NCBI RefSeq assembly: GCF_029338315.1
Contig: NZ_CP119794.1
Span: 2,232,001 to 2,296,000 of the forward strand
DNA: 64,000 bases
Source of the DNA: Haloarcula regularis
GTDB lineage: Archaea; Halobacteriota; Halobacteria; Halobacteriales; Haloarculaceae
Direction of reading: 5' to 3'
Shown: positions 52,346 to 61,899 of the stretch, piece by piece
Layout: each line of letters starts with the position of its first letter
Numbering within the stretch: the stretch's first letter is position 1
Position numbers and translations under genes: made by a program
The notes under the pieces: model-generated
Databases searched by the model: none
The model's input: only the letters and a program-made list of their open reading frames with translations
Told to the model about the DNA's origin: nothing

Positions 52346-53276
52346 ATGTCCGAGGACGCGCCCGTCGAGTCGTCTCCGGCCGACGCCGACGCCGTCTCGA
52401 CTGCCTTCGAGCTGTTCAGTCACGAACTCCGCGTCGACATCCTGTTTGCGCTCTGGGACGCCGAGCGCCACGCGCTCTCCTTTTCGACCTTACAGCGGCG
52501 GGTCGGCGAGCGAGACAGCGGGAAGTTCAACTACCACCTCTCGAAAGCTCGTCGGGAAGTTCGTCGGCCGAACCGATGACGAGTACGAGCTGCTCTACCC
52601 CGGGCATCGGGTCATCGACGCGGTCCGGAGCGGCGTCCTCCATCGGACGGTCGCCGTCGACCCGGTCACCCTCGAGACGCCCTGTGCAGGCTGTGGCGAC
52701 CCGCTCTCGTTTACCTACGACGGGCAGAACCACCTGGGCCGGGTGGGCTGTCTGGACTGTGAGGACATCGTCGTCGCGTTCCCGTTCGACCCCGGCGGCA
52801 TCCAGGGGCGGTCGGACGAGGCGGTCGTCGAGGCCTTCGACCGCCGGACCCGGCTGTTCTGGCGGTTCGCGCTGGCGGGCGTCTGCCCGGTCTGTGCCGG
52901 CGTCGTCGAGGCCGGGCTGACCGCCGCCGTCGGTCCGGAGCTGCCGACTCACTACACCGACGACCACCCGGTCACGCTCCACGTGGACTGCCGGGGGTGC
53001 AGTTTCTACAACTACCCCCCGCTCGCGGCGGTCGTCGGCTTCCACCCGGCCGTGGCCGGCTGGCTCCACGACCGGGGCGTCGACCCCCGGACGACGCCCG
53101 TCTGGGCGTTCGACGGCGTGCGCGACCCCGACCAGCTGGACGTCCTCAGCGAGGACCCCTGGGCGGTCGCGGTCCCGGTTCGCGCCGGCGACGAGACCCT
53201 CCGTGTGCACCTGGACGGGGCACTCGCCGTGACGGCGCTCGAACGACGACCGGCCGGGGCGTCGGACGGGTTGTGA
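52346..53276 (+). CDS. ArsR-like regulator with zinc-binding effector domain, frameshifted
   Basis: The first ~70 residues contain a winged helix (AFELFSHELRVDILFALWDAERHALSFSTLQRR). The frame then shifts at the AAA run 52544-52546 (one A extra), after which HLSKLVGKFVGRTDDEYELLYPGHRVIDAVRSG continues the helix-turn-helix. A ~200-residue C-terminal domain with two cysteine pairs (CAGCGD...CLDC; CPVCAG...CRGC) is characteristic of haloarchaeal regulators with an added metal domain. About 310 aa. ATG at 52346. Effector unknown. Confidence 0.78.
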
Positions 53277-53295
53277 GCTCAGTTTCACCACGCAC

Positions 53296-53745
53296 TCACT
53301 GGACCGACTCGACGTAGTCGACGGCCGCCGCGGGCGTCTCGACGTGTTCGATACCGGCCAGTCCCTCGACGTGGTGGGTGCCCAGTCCGGCGACCGGGCG
53401 GCCGTAGTCCAGCGCGTGACCCAGCTCGGAGAGCGTGCCGCTCTTGCCGTCGACGGCGATGACGGCGTCGCCGTTCAGCACGACGAGGACGTTCCGGGCG
53501 TTGCCCAGCCCCGTGGCGATCGTGGTCTCGACGAACTCGTTGGCCCCGTGGCGGTCGTCGCCGGGGAGGATGCCGATGGTGTGGCCGCCGGCCTCGCTGG
53601 CACCTTCACAGACGGCCTCCATGACGCCCGAGAGGCCCCCACAGACCACCTCGTGACCGCGCTCGCCGAGGAGCGTGCCGACCCGGCGTGCCTGCTGGTA
53701 CTGTGCCGCGGTGACGACGGACCCGCCGATGACGGAGACGCGCAT
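53296..53745 (-). CDS. LOG/TIGR00725-like Rossmann protein
   Basis: 149-aa protein of the TIGR00725/lysine-decarboxylase-like family with VSVIGGS at the N-terminus and VCGGLSGVMEAVCEGASEAGG, ILPGDDRHGANEFV and AVDGKSGTLSELGHALDYGRPV. This family includes molybdenum-cofactor-carrier-like proteins and cytokinin-type phosphoribohydrolases; the sequence cannot tell them apart. ATG at 53743-53745. Next to phaC but with 44 bp between them and the same orientation. Confidence 0.82.
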   Translation of the reverse strand: MRVSVIGGSVVTAAQYQQARRVGTLLGERGHEVVCGGLSGVMEAVCEGASEAGGHTIGILPGDDRHGANEFVETTIATGLGNARNVLVVLNGDAVIAVDGKSGTLSELGHALDYGRPVAGLGTHHVEGLAGIEHVETPAAAVDYVESVQ

Positions 53746-53789
53746 GACCGGTCTTCGACGGGGAGCGAGAAAAGGATGGAGGCCGCTAT

Positions 53790-55196
53790 TCAGACCTGCT
53801 CGAGCCACTCCTCGGCCCGCGCGGGCGAGGCGTTCGTTATCTCGGCCAGCTCGGCGGCGTCGCGCTCGGCGAGGTCCGCGACGGTCTCGACGCCGGCGTC
53901 GCGGAGCCGGTCGGCGTAGGTCGGGCCGATGCCGTCGATGGTCTGGACGTCCCGGACCGAGGGGCCGGCGTCCGCCTCGCCGCTCTCGTCGTCCTCGACG
54001 TCGTCGGCGACCTCTTCGACGGCCTCGGCGGCCGCCTCGCTCGGGGACTCGACCTCGATGTCGACCTCGTCGCCGTCGTTGCGGTCTTTGTACCACTGGG
54101 CGACCTCGGGCCAGAGGTCGGCGTGGGTCGAGGAGGACACCGACAGCCCGATGTGCCCCGTCGAGAACTCGATGGTCTTCGTGTCCTCGCTCGGGATGAC
54201 GTCGGTGAAGGGTTTCGAGGCCTCCGGCGGGATGAGATGGTCGTACTCGCCCATCAGCTGGAGGACCGGCATGGTGATGTTGTCCAAGTCGACGTGTTTG
54301 CCGTTCAGTTCGAGCTCGTTCTTGTAGAGCTTGTTGTCCTGGTAGACGTCCTCTAAGAACTGGACGTAGGTGTCGCCGGCGACGTCGATGCCGTCGCCGA
54401 GCCACTTCTCCATCCGGCCGAAGTTCTCGACGAAGTCCTCGTTCTCTAGGTTCTCGGCCAGGCGGATGTACTTCGAGACGTAGTTGTCGACGGGGTCCAT
54501 CAGCGCGAAGCCGATGTCGAGCATCTCCGCCGGGACGTTGCCGAAGGTGTCGGTGACGTCGCTCGGGGAGTAGTACTCGTCGGAGCCCCACTCCTCTAGG
54601 ACGCCGCCGGTCTGGTTGAAACAGAGGCCGGCGGCCATCAGGCCAAGAGCGTTGACCTTCTCGGCGTGGAGCGCGACGTACATCGCCGACATCGTCCCGC
54701 CCATACAGTAGCCCAGGATGTTGATGGCGTCCTGGCCCGAGCGCTCGCGGACGACGTCGACGCAGTTGTCCATGTAGCGGTTGACGTAGTCGTCGAGTGT
54801 CAGGTGCTGGTCGAGTCTCGACGGTTCGTTCCAGTCGATGAGGTAGACGTCGTGGCCCGCCTCGAGCAGGCGCCGCACCACCGACCGCTCTTCCTGCAAA
54901 TCGAGGATGTACGGCCGGTTGATGAGCGCGTAGACGATGAGGATGGGCACGTCCTGTTTGTCTTCCTCGGCGACGTCGATGCCGGCTGCCTCGGCGTCGT
55001 AGTGGAGGAGTTCGAGCTTGTTCTCCTCGTAGACGACCTCGCTTGGCGTCTGGCCGACCTCGACGGACTCCATCAGCTCGAGGCGCTCGTCGGCGACCTC
55101 GCTGGTCTCGACGGCCTCGCGCATCGCGTCCAGCGACTTGGACTGCCAGTCCAGCGCGGCCGCAAACGGGTTGAACGGGTTTTGGTCACTCGACAT
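53790..55196 (-). CDS. phaC: Class III PHA synthase subunit PhaC with HhH-like extension
   Basis: Catalytic subunit of polyhydroxyalkanoate synthase; polymerises (R)-3-hydroxyacyl-CoA at the granule surface. 468 aa. The lipase-like box GYCMGG holds the catalytic Cys, with GEYDHLIPP (catalytic Asp) and STGHIGLSV (catalytic His) in order. After an acidic linker ([22 protein letters not shown]) comes a ~55-residue helix-hairpin-helix-like domain ([26 protein letters not shown]). Bacterial PhaC lacks it; haloarchaeal versions can carry extensions. Requires PhaE, encoded four bases upstream on the same strand. Confidence 0.93.
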   Translation of the reverse strand: MSSDQNPFNPFAAALDWQSKSLDAMREAVETSEVADERLELMESVEVGQTPSEVVYEENKLELLHYDAEAAGIDVAEEDKQDVPILIVYALINRPYILDLQEERSVVRRLLEAGHDVYLIDWNEPSRLDQHLTLDDYVNRYMDNCVDVVRERSGQDAINILGYCMGGTMSAMYVALHAEKVNALGLMAAGLCFNQTGGVLEEWGSDEYYSPSDVTDTFGNVPAEMLDIGFALMDPVDNYVSKYIRLAENLENEDFVENFGRMEKWLGDGIDVAGDTYVQFLEDVYQDNKLYKNELELNGKHVDLDNITMPVLQLMGEYDHLIPPEASKPFTDVIPSEDTKTIEFSTGHIGLSVSSSTHADLWPEVAQWYKDRNDGDEVDIEVESPSEAAAEAVEEVADDVEDDESGEADAGPSVRDVQTIDGIGPTYADRLRDAGVETVADLAERDAAELAEITNASPARAEEWLEQV

Positions 55197-55200
55197 TGTG

Positions 55201-55746
55201 CTACTCCTCGAGGTGCTCGAGGATGCGGTCGAGCTTCTGTTCGACGGCGTGCTGGCGCCGTTCCAGCTCGACGAGGCGTTCGGCCACCTCGTCGACGTCG
55301 TCGCGGGTCGGGAAGCCAAGCTGGGCGATGGTGTCCTGGCTCAGCTCGTCGGCCTGCTGTTGCATCTCCATCATGGACTCGACCAGCTGGCCGTTGGCCG
55401 CGGCGAACGCGGACGTGCCCATCACGTGCTTGAACGCCTCGTTGGCCGACTGGAGCCAGATATCCCGGAACTCCGCGGGGTCGACGTCCTGGCCCTGGGC
55501 CGCGTCGGCCGAGCGCTCGACCATCCGGTCGGCGGCGTCGAGCCACTCCTCGTAGGCCCGGTTGTAGCCCTGCAGCCCCTCGCTCAGCTCGTCCTGCTGG
55601 GGCATGCTGTCCTCGACGGCGTCGGCCCATGACTCGACGAACGCGGCCTGTGCCTTCATGTTCTGTTCCATCGAGTCGACGACCGCGTCGTTCATCTCCT
55701 CGACCATCTCGGTCCACTCGTCCTGCATCTGGTTTGTATCACTCAT
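55201..55746 (-). CDS. phaE: PHA synthase subunit PhaE
   Basis: 181-aa non-catalytic partner that activates PhaC in the class III synthase. The sequence is helical throughout, rich in Glu, Gln and Met, without enzymatic motifs, as expected. Conserved context segments are [21 protein letters not shown] and [24 protein letters not shown] at 55744-55746. It sits between phaP (46 bp) and phaC (4 bp), so they are almost certainly co-transcribed. Confidence 0.9.
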   Translation of the reverse strand: MSDTNQMQDEWTEMVEEMNDAVVDSMEQNMKAQAAFVESWADAVEDSMPQQDELSEGLQGYNRAYEEWLDAADRMVERSADAAQGQDVDPAEFRDIWLQSANEAFKHVMGTSAFAAANGQLVESMMEMQQQADELSQDTIAQLGFPTRDDVDEVAERLVELERRQHAVEQKLDRILEHLEE

Positions 55747-55792
55747 TTGTTGTAATTGGCGGGTACGCGCACAAAAAACGGCTGGTTCGTTG

Positions 55793-56355
55793 TTACGCCT
55801 CGACGTCGACTTCGACGGCGTCGGCGGCCTGGGCCTGGACCTCTTCGACCTGGGCCTGGATCTCCTCGACCTGCTCTTGGACCTCCTCGAGCTGGTCGCC
55901 GAACTGCTCGGCGGCCTCGACGGACTGGGCCTCCAGTTCCTCGTGGGCGTCGACGAGCATCTCGACCTGCTCGCCGACGGCGTCCAGGTACTCCTGGGTC
56001 ATCTCGTCGTAGGCGTCGACGCCCTCGACCATCTCGCTCTCAACGTTGTCGAAGAGTCGGCGTGGTTCTCGAGCAGGAAGTCGTACTGCTCGTCGACGGC
56101 GCTTCGCATCTCCTCGACGGTGCCGGCGACGCCGGGCACGGTCGACTCGATGGCGTCGAGATAGCTGTGGAAGGCGGTCTTCGAGAGCTCGACGCCGCGG
56201 CGCTGGGCCGACTCCTGGGTGTCGAGGCTGTCGATGACTGCCTCGTTGACGTTCTGCTGGAACGCGACGCTCTGCTCGAGGGCCTTCTGGCTCTGGGTGA
56301 TCGTCGCGCGCTGCATCTCGAAGGCTGTCGTGACGGGGGTGGTGTAGTCTACCAT
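55793..56355 (-). CDS. phaP: Phasin PhaP, frameshifted in the middle
   Basis: Small helical protein coating PHA granules. ATG at 56353-56355 (MVDYTTPVT). The frame breaks at the AA of 56052-56053 (plus strand, one base short); the repaired sequence reads NHADSFDNVESEMVEGVDAYDEMTQ. Amphipathic helices with many Gln and Glu, then a Glu/Gln/Val coiled coil (EEVQEQVEEIQAQVEEVQ), follow. About 187 aa. Placed between phaR and phaE as in Haloferax and Haloarcula. Because PhaP is a very active granule protein, a real loss would be unexpected. Confidence 0.85.
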
Positions 56356-56362
56356 TGGTGTA

Positions 56363-56662
56363 TTACTCCTGTGAGGTTCGCTTGACCGGGAGGACGACCG
56401 CCTGGACGATGTCGCCTTCCTCGATGTCGAGCGCCTCGCGCTCGGCGTCGGGGATGCTGATGCGACCGCCGCTTTGCACGCGGGTCTTGAAGGTCGCCAT
56501 CTGACTCATCGCGCCGAGCTGGTTCATGTCCATGCTCGGCATCCCACCGCCAGCGAACAGCTGCTTCATCAGCTCTTGCTGCTGTTCCATCGCTTGCTCG
56601 CTGGCCTGCTGCATCCCCCGGAACATCGGGGGCCACATCAGACTGTCGTCCTCGTCGGCCAT
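56363..56662 (-). CDS. phaR: AbrB-family PHA regulator PhaR
   Basis: 99-aa protein. The first half is Met/Gln-rich (MQQASEQAMEQQQELMKQLF). The second half is a SpoVT/AbrB DNA-binding fold (FKTRVQSGGRISIPDAEREALDIEEGDIVQAVVLPV). In Haloferax mediterranei the gene heading the phaRPEC cluster encodes such a protein, which represses the operon and associates with granules; the assignment here is by position and domain. ATG at 56660-56662, with a TATA-like element 27-36 nt upstream. Phasin starts 7 bp after its stop. Confidence 0.87.
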   Translation of the reverse strand: MADEDDSLMWPPMFRGMQQASEQAMEQQQELMKQLFAGGGMPSMDMNQLGAMSQMATFKTRVQSGGRISIPDAEREALDIEEGDIVQAVVLPVKRTSQE

Positions 56663-56688
56663 CGTGGTACCAACTACACCCTTCAACG

Positions 56689-56733
56689 ACTTAAAACTTC
56701 CGCTGAATACCATCTGATACCATTCGTTACCAT
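56689..56733 (-). promoter_or_regulatory. phaRPEC promoter with a triple TACCAT operator-like array
   Basis: Reading on the plus strand, three exact TACCAT hexamers occur at 56708-56713, 56718-56723 and 56728-56733, one every 10 bp, so all face the same side of the helix. They end next to the A/T block ACTTAAAACTT (56689-56699) which, on the minus strand, is the TATA box of phaR. The position fits an upstream activator or a repressor site. The array is not found upstream of maoC's own TATA. Confidence 0.6.
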
Positions 56734-56869
56734 AGGATGGTTTGGGGTAGGGTGTCCTTGATTCCCGTCGCTCGGCCGGGTGAACGGCGGTTTTCTGTCA
56801 CTACGGGGCAGAGTAAACCGGCGTTTCTGCAGGGTAGACGGCTTCTATCAGCCGAGAACGATGAACCAT

Positions 56870-56908
56870 CACCAAGGTTTAATAGGCCGACCCCTAACTT
56901 ACGAGGCA
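56870..56908 (+). promoter_or_regulatory. TATA box of maoC
   Basis: GTTTAATAGG at 56877-56886, preceded by purine-rich CACCAAG resembling a BRE, lies 23-32 nt before the ATG of 56909. Supports that start over an in-frame upstream ATG at 56862. Confidence 0.5.
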
Positions 56909-57511
56909 ATGAGTTCTGAATCTCATCGGAACCCGCTGTTGGACACCTGGACGGAGACGTCTTCGCACATGTTCAACAGCGTCGTGGCTGCGAACCGGGC
57001 CGCCTTCGCCGCGTTCGGTGTCCAGCACGAGGGGGAGGAGGTAGCGCCCGTCGACCGAATCGAACCGGACGAGGACCTGCCGGAGTGGCACGTCTCGCTG
57101 TCGGCGGACCACCCGGACCACCTCGGCGTGGGCGACCGCGCGGAGTTCACGAAGACGATCTCGGAGAACGATATCCAGCAGTTCGCCGCCGCGAGCGGGG
57201 ACACGAACCCGCTACACTTAGACGAGGAGTTCGCCGCGGAGACCCGCTTCCGCGGGCGCATCGCCCACGGGACGCTGGTCGGCAGCCTCATCAGTGCCGC
57301 ACTCGCGCGACTGCCCGGCCTCACCATCTACCTCTCGCAGGACCTGGAGTTCCACAACCCGGTCCGCATCGGCGACCGACTCACGGCCGAGTGCGAGATC
57401 GTCGAGGACCTCGGCGACGACCAGTACCGCCTGACGACACGTGTCCTCAAGGAGGAGACCGTCGTCATCGACGGGGAAGCAGTCGTCCTCATCGACGACC
57501 TGCCGAACTAG
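56909..57511 (+). CDS. phaJ: MaoC-like (R)-enoyl-CoA hydratase, PhaJ type
   Basis: 200-aa hot-dog-fold enzyme. After an N-terminal ~85-residue region with FNSVVAANRAAFAAFGVQ comes the hydratase domain: FTKTISENDIQQFAAASGDTNPLHLDEEFA with the catalytic Asp and His, then GRIAHGTLVGSLISAAL. It can hydrate trans-2-enoyl-CoA to (R)-3-hydroxyacyl-CoA, the substrate of PhaC. The divergent position with phaR supports this role. Converges with the hydrolase, with a 4-bp overlap. Confidence 0.85.
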   Translation: MSSESHRNPLLDTWTETSSHMFNSVVAANRAAFAAFGVQHEGEEVAPVDRIEPDEDLPEWHVSLSADHPDHLGVGDRAEFTKTISENDIQQFAAASGDTNPLHLDEEFAAETRFRGRIAHGTLVGSLISAALARLPGLTIYLSQDLEFHNPVRIGDRLTAECEIVEDLGDDQYRLTTRVLKEETVVIDGEAVVLIDDLPN

Positions 57512-58350
57512 CAGAACGACCGGACCGACCGGTTGAACCGCTCGGGGCGCTCGCGTGGGGGGCAGTGCCCGCAGTTCTCGAATATCTCTACCCGACCCTC
57601 GTCCAGCGACTCGCCTGCCCGTCGCGACCATCGCGCGGGCAACAGCGGGTCCGCCCGGCCGTGGACCACCAGCGTCGGGACCGAAATCTCGGCCAGGCGG
57701 TCCGAGTAGTCCGTCCGGAACCCGTTTCGCTGGAACTCGTGGCGCTGCCAGCGCCGCATGGCCCGCACCGTCCGGTAGTCGACGACGGAGTCGACGTCCT
57801 CGACCAGTTGCTGTGGCGGTTCGGTCGCGCCCATGCCCCGGAGGCTCGTCCGGATCGCCGGTTTCGAGGCGCTCACGCCCTGCCAGAGCATGTTCCCCAG
57901 CACCGGCGTCTGGAGGACGCCCGTCGCCGCCTGGCGCCAGTAGGCGTCCGCCCCGAGGCCGTAACTGCCGACGAGCACGAGGCGTTCGACCGGCCCGCCG
58001 TCGAGCGCGTGACCGAGTGCGAGCGCACCACCCATCGAGAGGCCCGCCAGCGCGGGTTCCGCGACGTCGACGGCCTCCAGGAACGCCGCGACCGTCTCGA
58101 GGTAGTAGTCGGTCGTGTACGCGCGGTCGGGCTTGTCGCTCTCGCCGTGGCCCGGCAGGTCGGGCGCGTAGACGGTCCGGTCGCCGGCAAGCGCCGGGAG
58201 CGCGTGGCGCCAGGAGACCGTGGCGGCGTCGAGACCGATGCCGTGGAGGAAGACCAGCGGCGCCCCCTCGCCGCCCGTCCGGTAGTGGATGTCGACCTCG
58301 TCCCCGTCGACGGGTACCGCGACCCGCTCCGACCGTATCTCGCCTGTCAT
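57508..58350 (-). CDS. Alpha/beta hydrolase
   Basis: 280-aa alpha/beta-hydrolase-fold protein with oxyanion HGIGLD, nucleophile elbow GLSMGG (Ser), acid in HGRADPLLP and catalytic His in FENCGHCPPRE. It is similar to esterases, haloperoxidases and C-C hydrolases. The substrate is undetermined. ATG at 58348-58350. It could release hydroxyacyl products from PHA-related metabolism, but nothing in the sequence shows that. Follows OYE on the same strand with 111 bp between. Confidence 0.83.
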   Translation of the reverse strand: MTGEIRSERVAVPVDGDEVDIHYRTGGEGAPLVFLHGIGLDAATVSWRHALPALAGDRTVYAPDLPGHGESDKPDRAYTTDYYLETVAAFLEAVDVAEPALAGLSMGGALALGHALDGGPVERLVLVGSYGLGADAYWRQAATGVLQTPVLGNMLWQGVSASKPAIRTSLRGMGATEPPQQLVEDVDSVVDYRTVRAMRRWQRHEFQRNGFRTDYSDRLAEISVPTLVVHGRADPLLPARWSRRAGESLDEGRVEIFENCGHCPPRERPERFNRSVRSFC

Positions 58351-58461
58351 TCTCCGACGCTCGGTGGCGGAGGGCAATCAGCCTTTCTCTCACGCGTCCT
58401 GATGGTGAATTAACGTGTCGGTAGGACAACGTTTCGGCGAGTCGGGGTGTGTGACGATGTC

Positions 58462-59772
58462 TCAGTCGGAATTATCTCGCTCGTAGGCACCATTCCGTTC
58501 GAGGCGTGCCTTCGCCCGGACGACCGCGGGGGTCCGGCACCGCCCCGGTTCGCCGGCCACCTGCGGGACGGTGCAGTTGTTGCAGCTCGCACAGAGGGCA
58601 TCGTGGCCCTCGAGCAGTCGGGCCCCCAGTCGCGGTTCGGCGTAGAACGGCCGGGCCATCCCCACCATGTCCGCCGCGGGCGGGGCCTCGCCCACGCCCA
58701 GGAACCGGTCGCAGTCAGCCCGGGTCCTGACGCCGCCCTCGAGCAACACCGGGACGTCGACGCGCTCGCGGACCGCACGACAGAACGTGGCGTTCCACCC
58801 CGGGTCCGGTCCGAAGCGCCGGGCCTGCAACCGGTTCAACAGCTCGACCACCCGGGCGCGGACGGGCCCGCCGAAGGCGGCGGCGTAGTCGTCTTGCAGG
58901 TCGCTGGCCGCCCACGCCCGGTCGGGGAACGCGCCGCGGACGATGCTCATGTCCCAGAACGTCGAGACCTCGACCGGGACCAGCGCGTCGTAGCCGATAG
59001 CCGCCAGGCGCTCGGCGACGTCGACGGCCTCGGGGCGGGTGATGTGCCGCCGGACGAACGCCGGCGCGACGGTCTCTGCGGGCACCTTCGTCACCAGCGG
59101 CACGTCCCCGGCGTGGTCCCGGACGGCGTCGTGAATCGCCTCGAGGAACCGCACGCCGTCCGCGAACTCGTCGTCGCGCCGGTTGTAGAACGGCGAGAGG
59201 AACTGCTGGACCAGACTCATGTTCGCCGCCGAGAGGTGGATGCCGTCGTAGCCGGCGTCGGCGGCGTACCCCGCCACGCGGCCGAACTGCTCGGCCAGGT
59301 CCCACACCGCGTCCGTCGAGAGCACCTCGGGGCGCAAGGAGACGATGCCCGCCCGGTCCAGCGCCCGCAGCTGCCAGGGCGGGTCGGAGACGGCCAGCTG
59401 GCGCTGGTCGGGGTGGCGCTCGCGGTACTCGGCGTGCCAGGTGCTCATGCTCCGGAGGCCGCCGTGGGCAAGCTGGACGAAGATGGTCCCGCCGGCGTCG
59501 TGGACGGCGTCGGTCAGGCGCTCCAGGCGCGCGACGAACCCCGGGTCGTGCACGCGGGTCATGTTCGGCGCGGCACACCCGCCCCGGTCGGTGACGATGC
59601 TCGCGCCCTGGAAGACGAGGCCGACGCCCGAGTCGGCCGTCGGCACGAGCTCGTCGACGAGCGTCTCGACGGCGTCGGGACCGTTGCCCGCACACTCCAG
59701 GACGGGCGCGCGGTACAGGCGGTTCGGGAGCGACAGGCCGCCGACGGTCACGGGGTCGGTGAGCGCCGTCAC
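58462..59772 (-). CDS. Old-yellow-enzyme family NADH:flavin oxidoreductase
   Basis: 436-aa flavin-dependent oxidoreductase with a TIM barrel. Starts GTG at 59770-59772 with TVGGLSLPNRLYRAPVLE. Family motifs include FVQLAHGGLRS, the AGYAADAGYDGIHLSAAN segment, RRDDEFADGVRFLEAI and VLLEGGVRTRADCDRFL. At the C-terminus, MVGMARPFYAEPRLGARL precedes cysteines CASCNNC plus a later C, which in larger homologues hold a 4Fe-4S cluster; no second flavin/NAD domain is attached. Substrates are alpha/beta-unsaturated carbonyls. Confidence 0.85.
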   Translation of the reverse strand: MTALTDPVTVGGLSLPNRLYRAPVLECAGNGPDAVETLVDELVPTADSGVGLVFQGASIVTDRGGCAAPNMTRVHDPGFVARLERLTDAVHDAGGTIFVQLAHGGLRSMSTWHAEYRERHPDQRQLAVSDPPWQLRALDRAGIVSLRPEVLSTDAVWDLAEQFGRVAGYAADAGYDGIHLSAANMSLVQQFLSPFYNRRDDEFADGVRFLEAIHDAVRDHAGDVPLVTKVPAETVAPAFVRRHITRPEAVDVAERLAAIGYDALVPVEVSTFWDMSIVRGAFPDRAWAASDLQDDYAAAFGGPVRARVVELLNRLQARRFGPDPGWNATFCRAVRERVDVPVLLEGGVRTRADCDRFLGVGEAPPAADMVGMARPFYAEPRLGARLLEGHDALCASCNNCTVPQVAGEPGRCRTPAVVRAKARLERNGAYERDNSD

Positions 59773-59962
59773 GGCGCACCGCCCGGACCGTGGCCTGGCT
59801 GGTGTCCCGTCATGTGTGGACGTACCGCGCCGGCGAGGCAAAACTCTCTCGCCCGTCGCCGGCGTCGGGCGCGCTGCCGGCTCCGTCGCTCGAATCCCGG
59901 CCGACGCAGTAGACGCGTTTATCAATGGCGGGGTCGTTGGCCCGCACAGATGGAGGGACCAC

Positions 59963-61898
59963 GTGGCCGGTAGCTCGCAACTGCTCATCCCCTCGTCGCG
60001 GGGATCATCGGGTTGGGGGTGCTCGCACAGGTGCTTGCCGCCAGGCTCAGGGTGCCGAGTATCATCTTCTACCTCCTCGTGGGGGTCCTCATCGGCCAGC
60101 CCGGCCTCGGCCTCGTCAACTCCGAGACGTTCGGCGGGGCGCTGTCGGCAATCGTCGGCCTGGCGGTGGCCATCATCGTCTTCGAGGGGGCCTACCACCT
60201 CCGGTTCGAGCGCATCCGCGAGGCGCCGACGGCCACGTTCCGCCTGGTGACCCTGGGGGCGGCCATCGCGCTCGTTGGCACCGCCGGCGCCGTCAAACTC
60301 GCATTCGGCGTCGACTGGAACCTCGCCTTCCTCATCGGCGCTCTGCTGGTCGCAACCGGCCCGACGGTCATCACGCCAATCCTGAACGTGGTGCCGGTCC
60401 GCGACCGGGTCGCGACGGCCTTAGAGACGGAGGGCATCGTCAACGACGTCACCGCGGCAATCATCGCCGTCGTCGTCTTCGAGACGGTCAACCCCGGCGC
60501 GACGAGCGAGGGCCTGCTCCAGGCGTTCGCGCTCCGCCTGGGCACCGGCCTGCTCGTCGGCCTCGTCGTCGCGGGCCTCCTCTATTACTTGCTGCAGTAC
60601 ATCGACCTCTCGCCGGGTGACGCCCCGCGCAACGCCCGCTTGCTGGTGCTCGCCGGGGCGCTCGTCGCGTACGCTGCGGCCAACACCATCGCGACGGAAG
60701 CCGGCGTCGCCGCCGCCGCGACGGCCGGAATCGCGCTGGGGAACGCCGACCACCCCTACGAGGAAGACGTCGAGTCCTTCAAGGGCGATATCACGCTGCT
60801 GGTCCTCTCCTTTGTCTTCATTGCGTTGGCGGCCCAGTGGACCTGGCGGCGCTGAGGCGGGTCGGCATCCCCGGCCTCGTCGTCGTCTTCGCCGTCGCGC
60901 TGGTCATCCGGCCGCTGTTGGTGTTCGTCTCGACGGTCGGCGACAAGTTTACCACCAACGAGAAACTCTTCGTCAGCTTCGTCGGCCCGCGGGGCATCAT
61001 CCCCGCGTCGGTCGCGACGCTGTTTGCCGTCGAGCTGAACAACGTGGCGTCGGAGCTGCGGACCGAAGCGGCGAACGCCAGCGGCGATGAGGCCACGCGA
61101 CTGCTCGCCGAGGCCGCGACGCTTACCTCGCAGGCCGAGATTCTGCTCGGCACCGTCTTTCTGGTCATCTTCGCGACCGCCCTGTTCGAGGGCGGTCTCG
61201 CGCGGTACATCGCGGAAAAACTGGACGTGATACCAATGCGCCTGATAATTGTCGGCGGCGGCAAGGTGGGCCGAGCGCTCGCCGAGCGCCTCGAAGACCG
61301 GGGCGAGAACGTCGTCATCATCGAGCAGGACGAACAGGTCGTCGAACGAGGGCGAAACGCGGGCTACACCGTCGAGATCGGCGACGGTACCGACACGGAC
61401 GTCTTGCGCTCCGCCGGCGCCGAGAACGCCAAGACCGTCATCGCCGCGACCGGCGACGACGACGTGAACCTGCTGGTCTCGCAACTGGCCAGTTCGAAGT
61501 TCGGCGTCGACCGGGTCATCGCCCGCGCGAACAACCCCGACAACGTCGAGGCCTTCGAGGATCTCGGCGTTCGGACCATCTCCTCGGCGATGGCGACGGC
61601 GTGGGCCATCGACAACCAGATCGAACGGCCCGCCATCGCCCACTGGATGACCGACGTCGGTCGCGTCGGCGACGTCCAGGAAGTGGCGGTGACGAACCCC
61701 GACCTCGTCGGCAAGTCGGTCCGGGAGATCGGGCCGATGCTCCCCGAAGCCTGTCTCATCGCCCTCGTCAGTGGCGAGGATCACACCACGGCGGAGGTGC
61801 CGACGGCCGACTACGTCGTCAAGGAAGGGGACATGGTGACGCTGCTTGGCCGCCGCGAGTCGGTCCGCGAGGGGATGCAGCTGGTCGACGGCGGCTGA
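59963..61898 (+). CDS. CPA-family Na+/H+ antiporter with TrkA domains, two indels
   Basis: Membrane antiporter of about 645 aa. Start GTG at 59963, followed by AGSSQLLIP. The frame breaks at the CCCC run 59989-59992 (one C short); next comes LVAGIIGLGVLAQVLAARL. The membrane domain has 11-12 helices with ALLVATGPTVITPIL and EGIVNDVTAA motifs of the CPA1 type. A second break at G60837 (one G short; repaired AAQVDLAAL) precedes three final helices. A C-terminal TrkA-N nucleotide-binding domain (IIVGGGKVGRALAERL; ENVVIIEQD) and TrkA-C follow. It probably exports sodium or potassium under NAD(H)/ATP control. Confidence 0.88.
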
Positions 61899-61899
61899 G

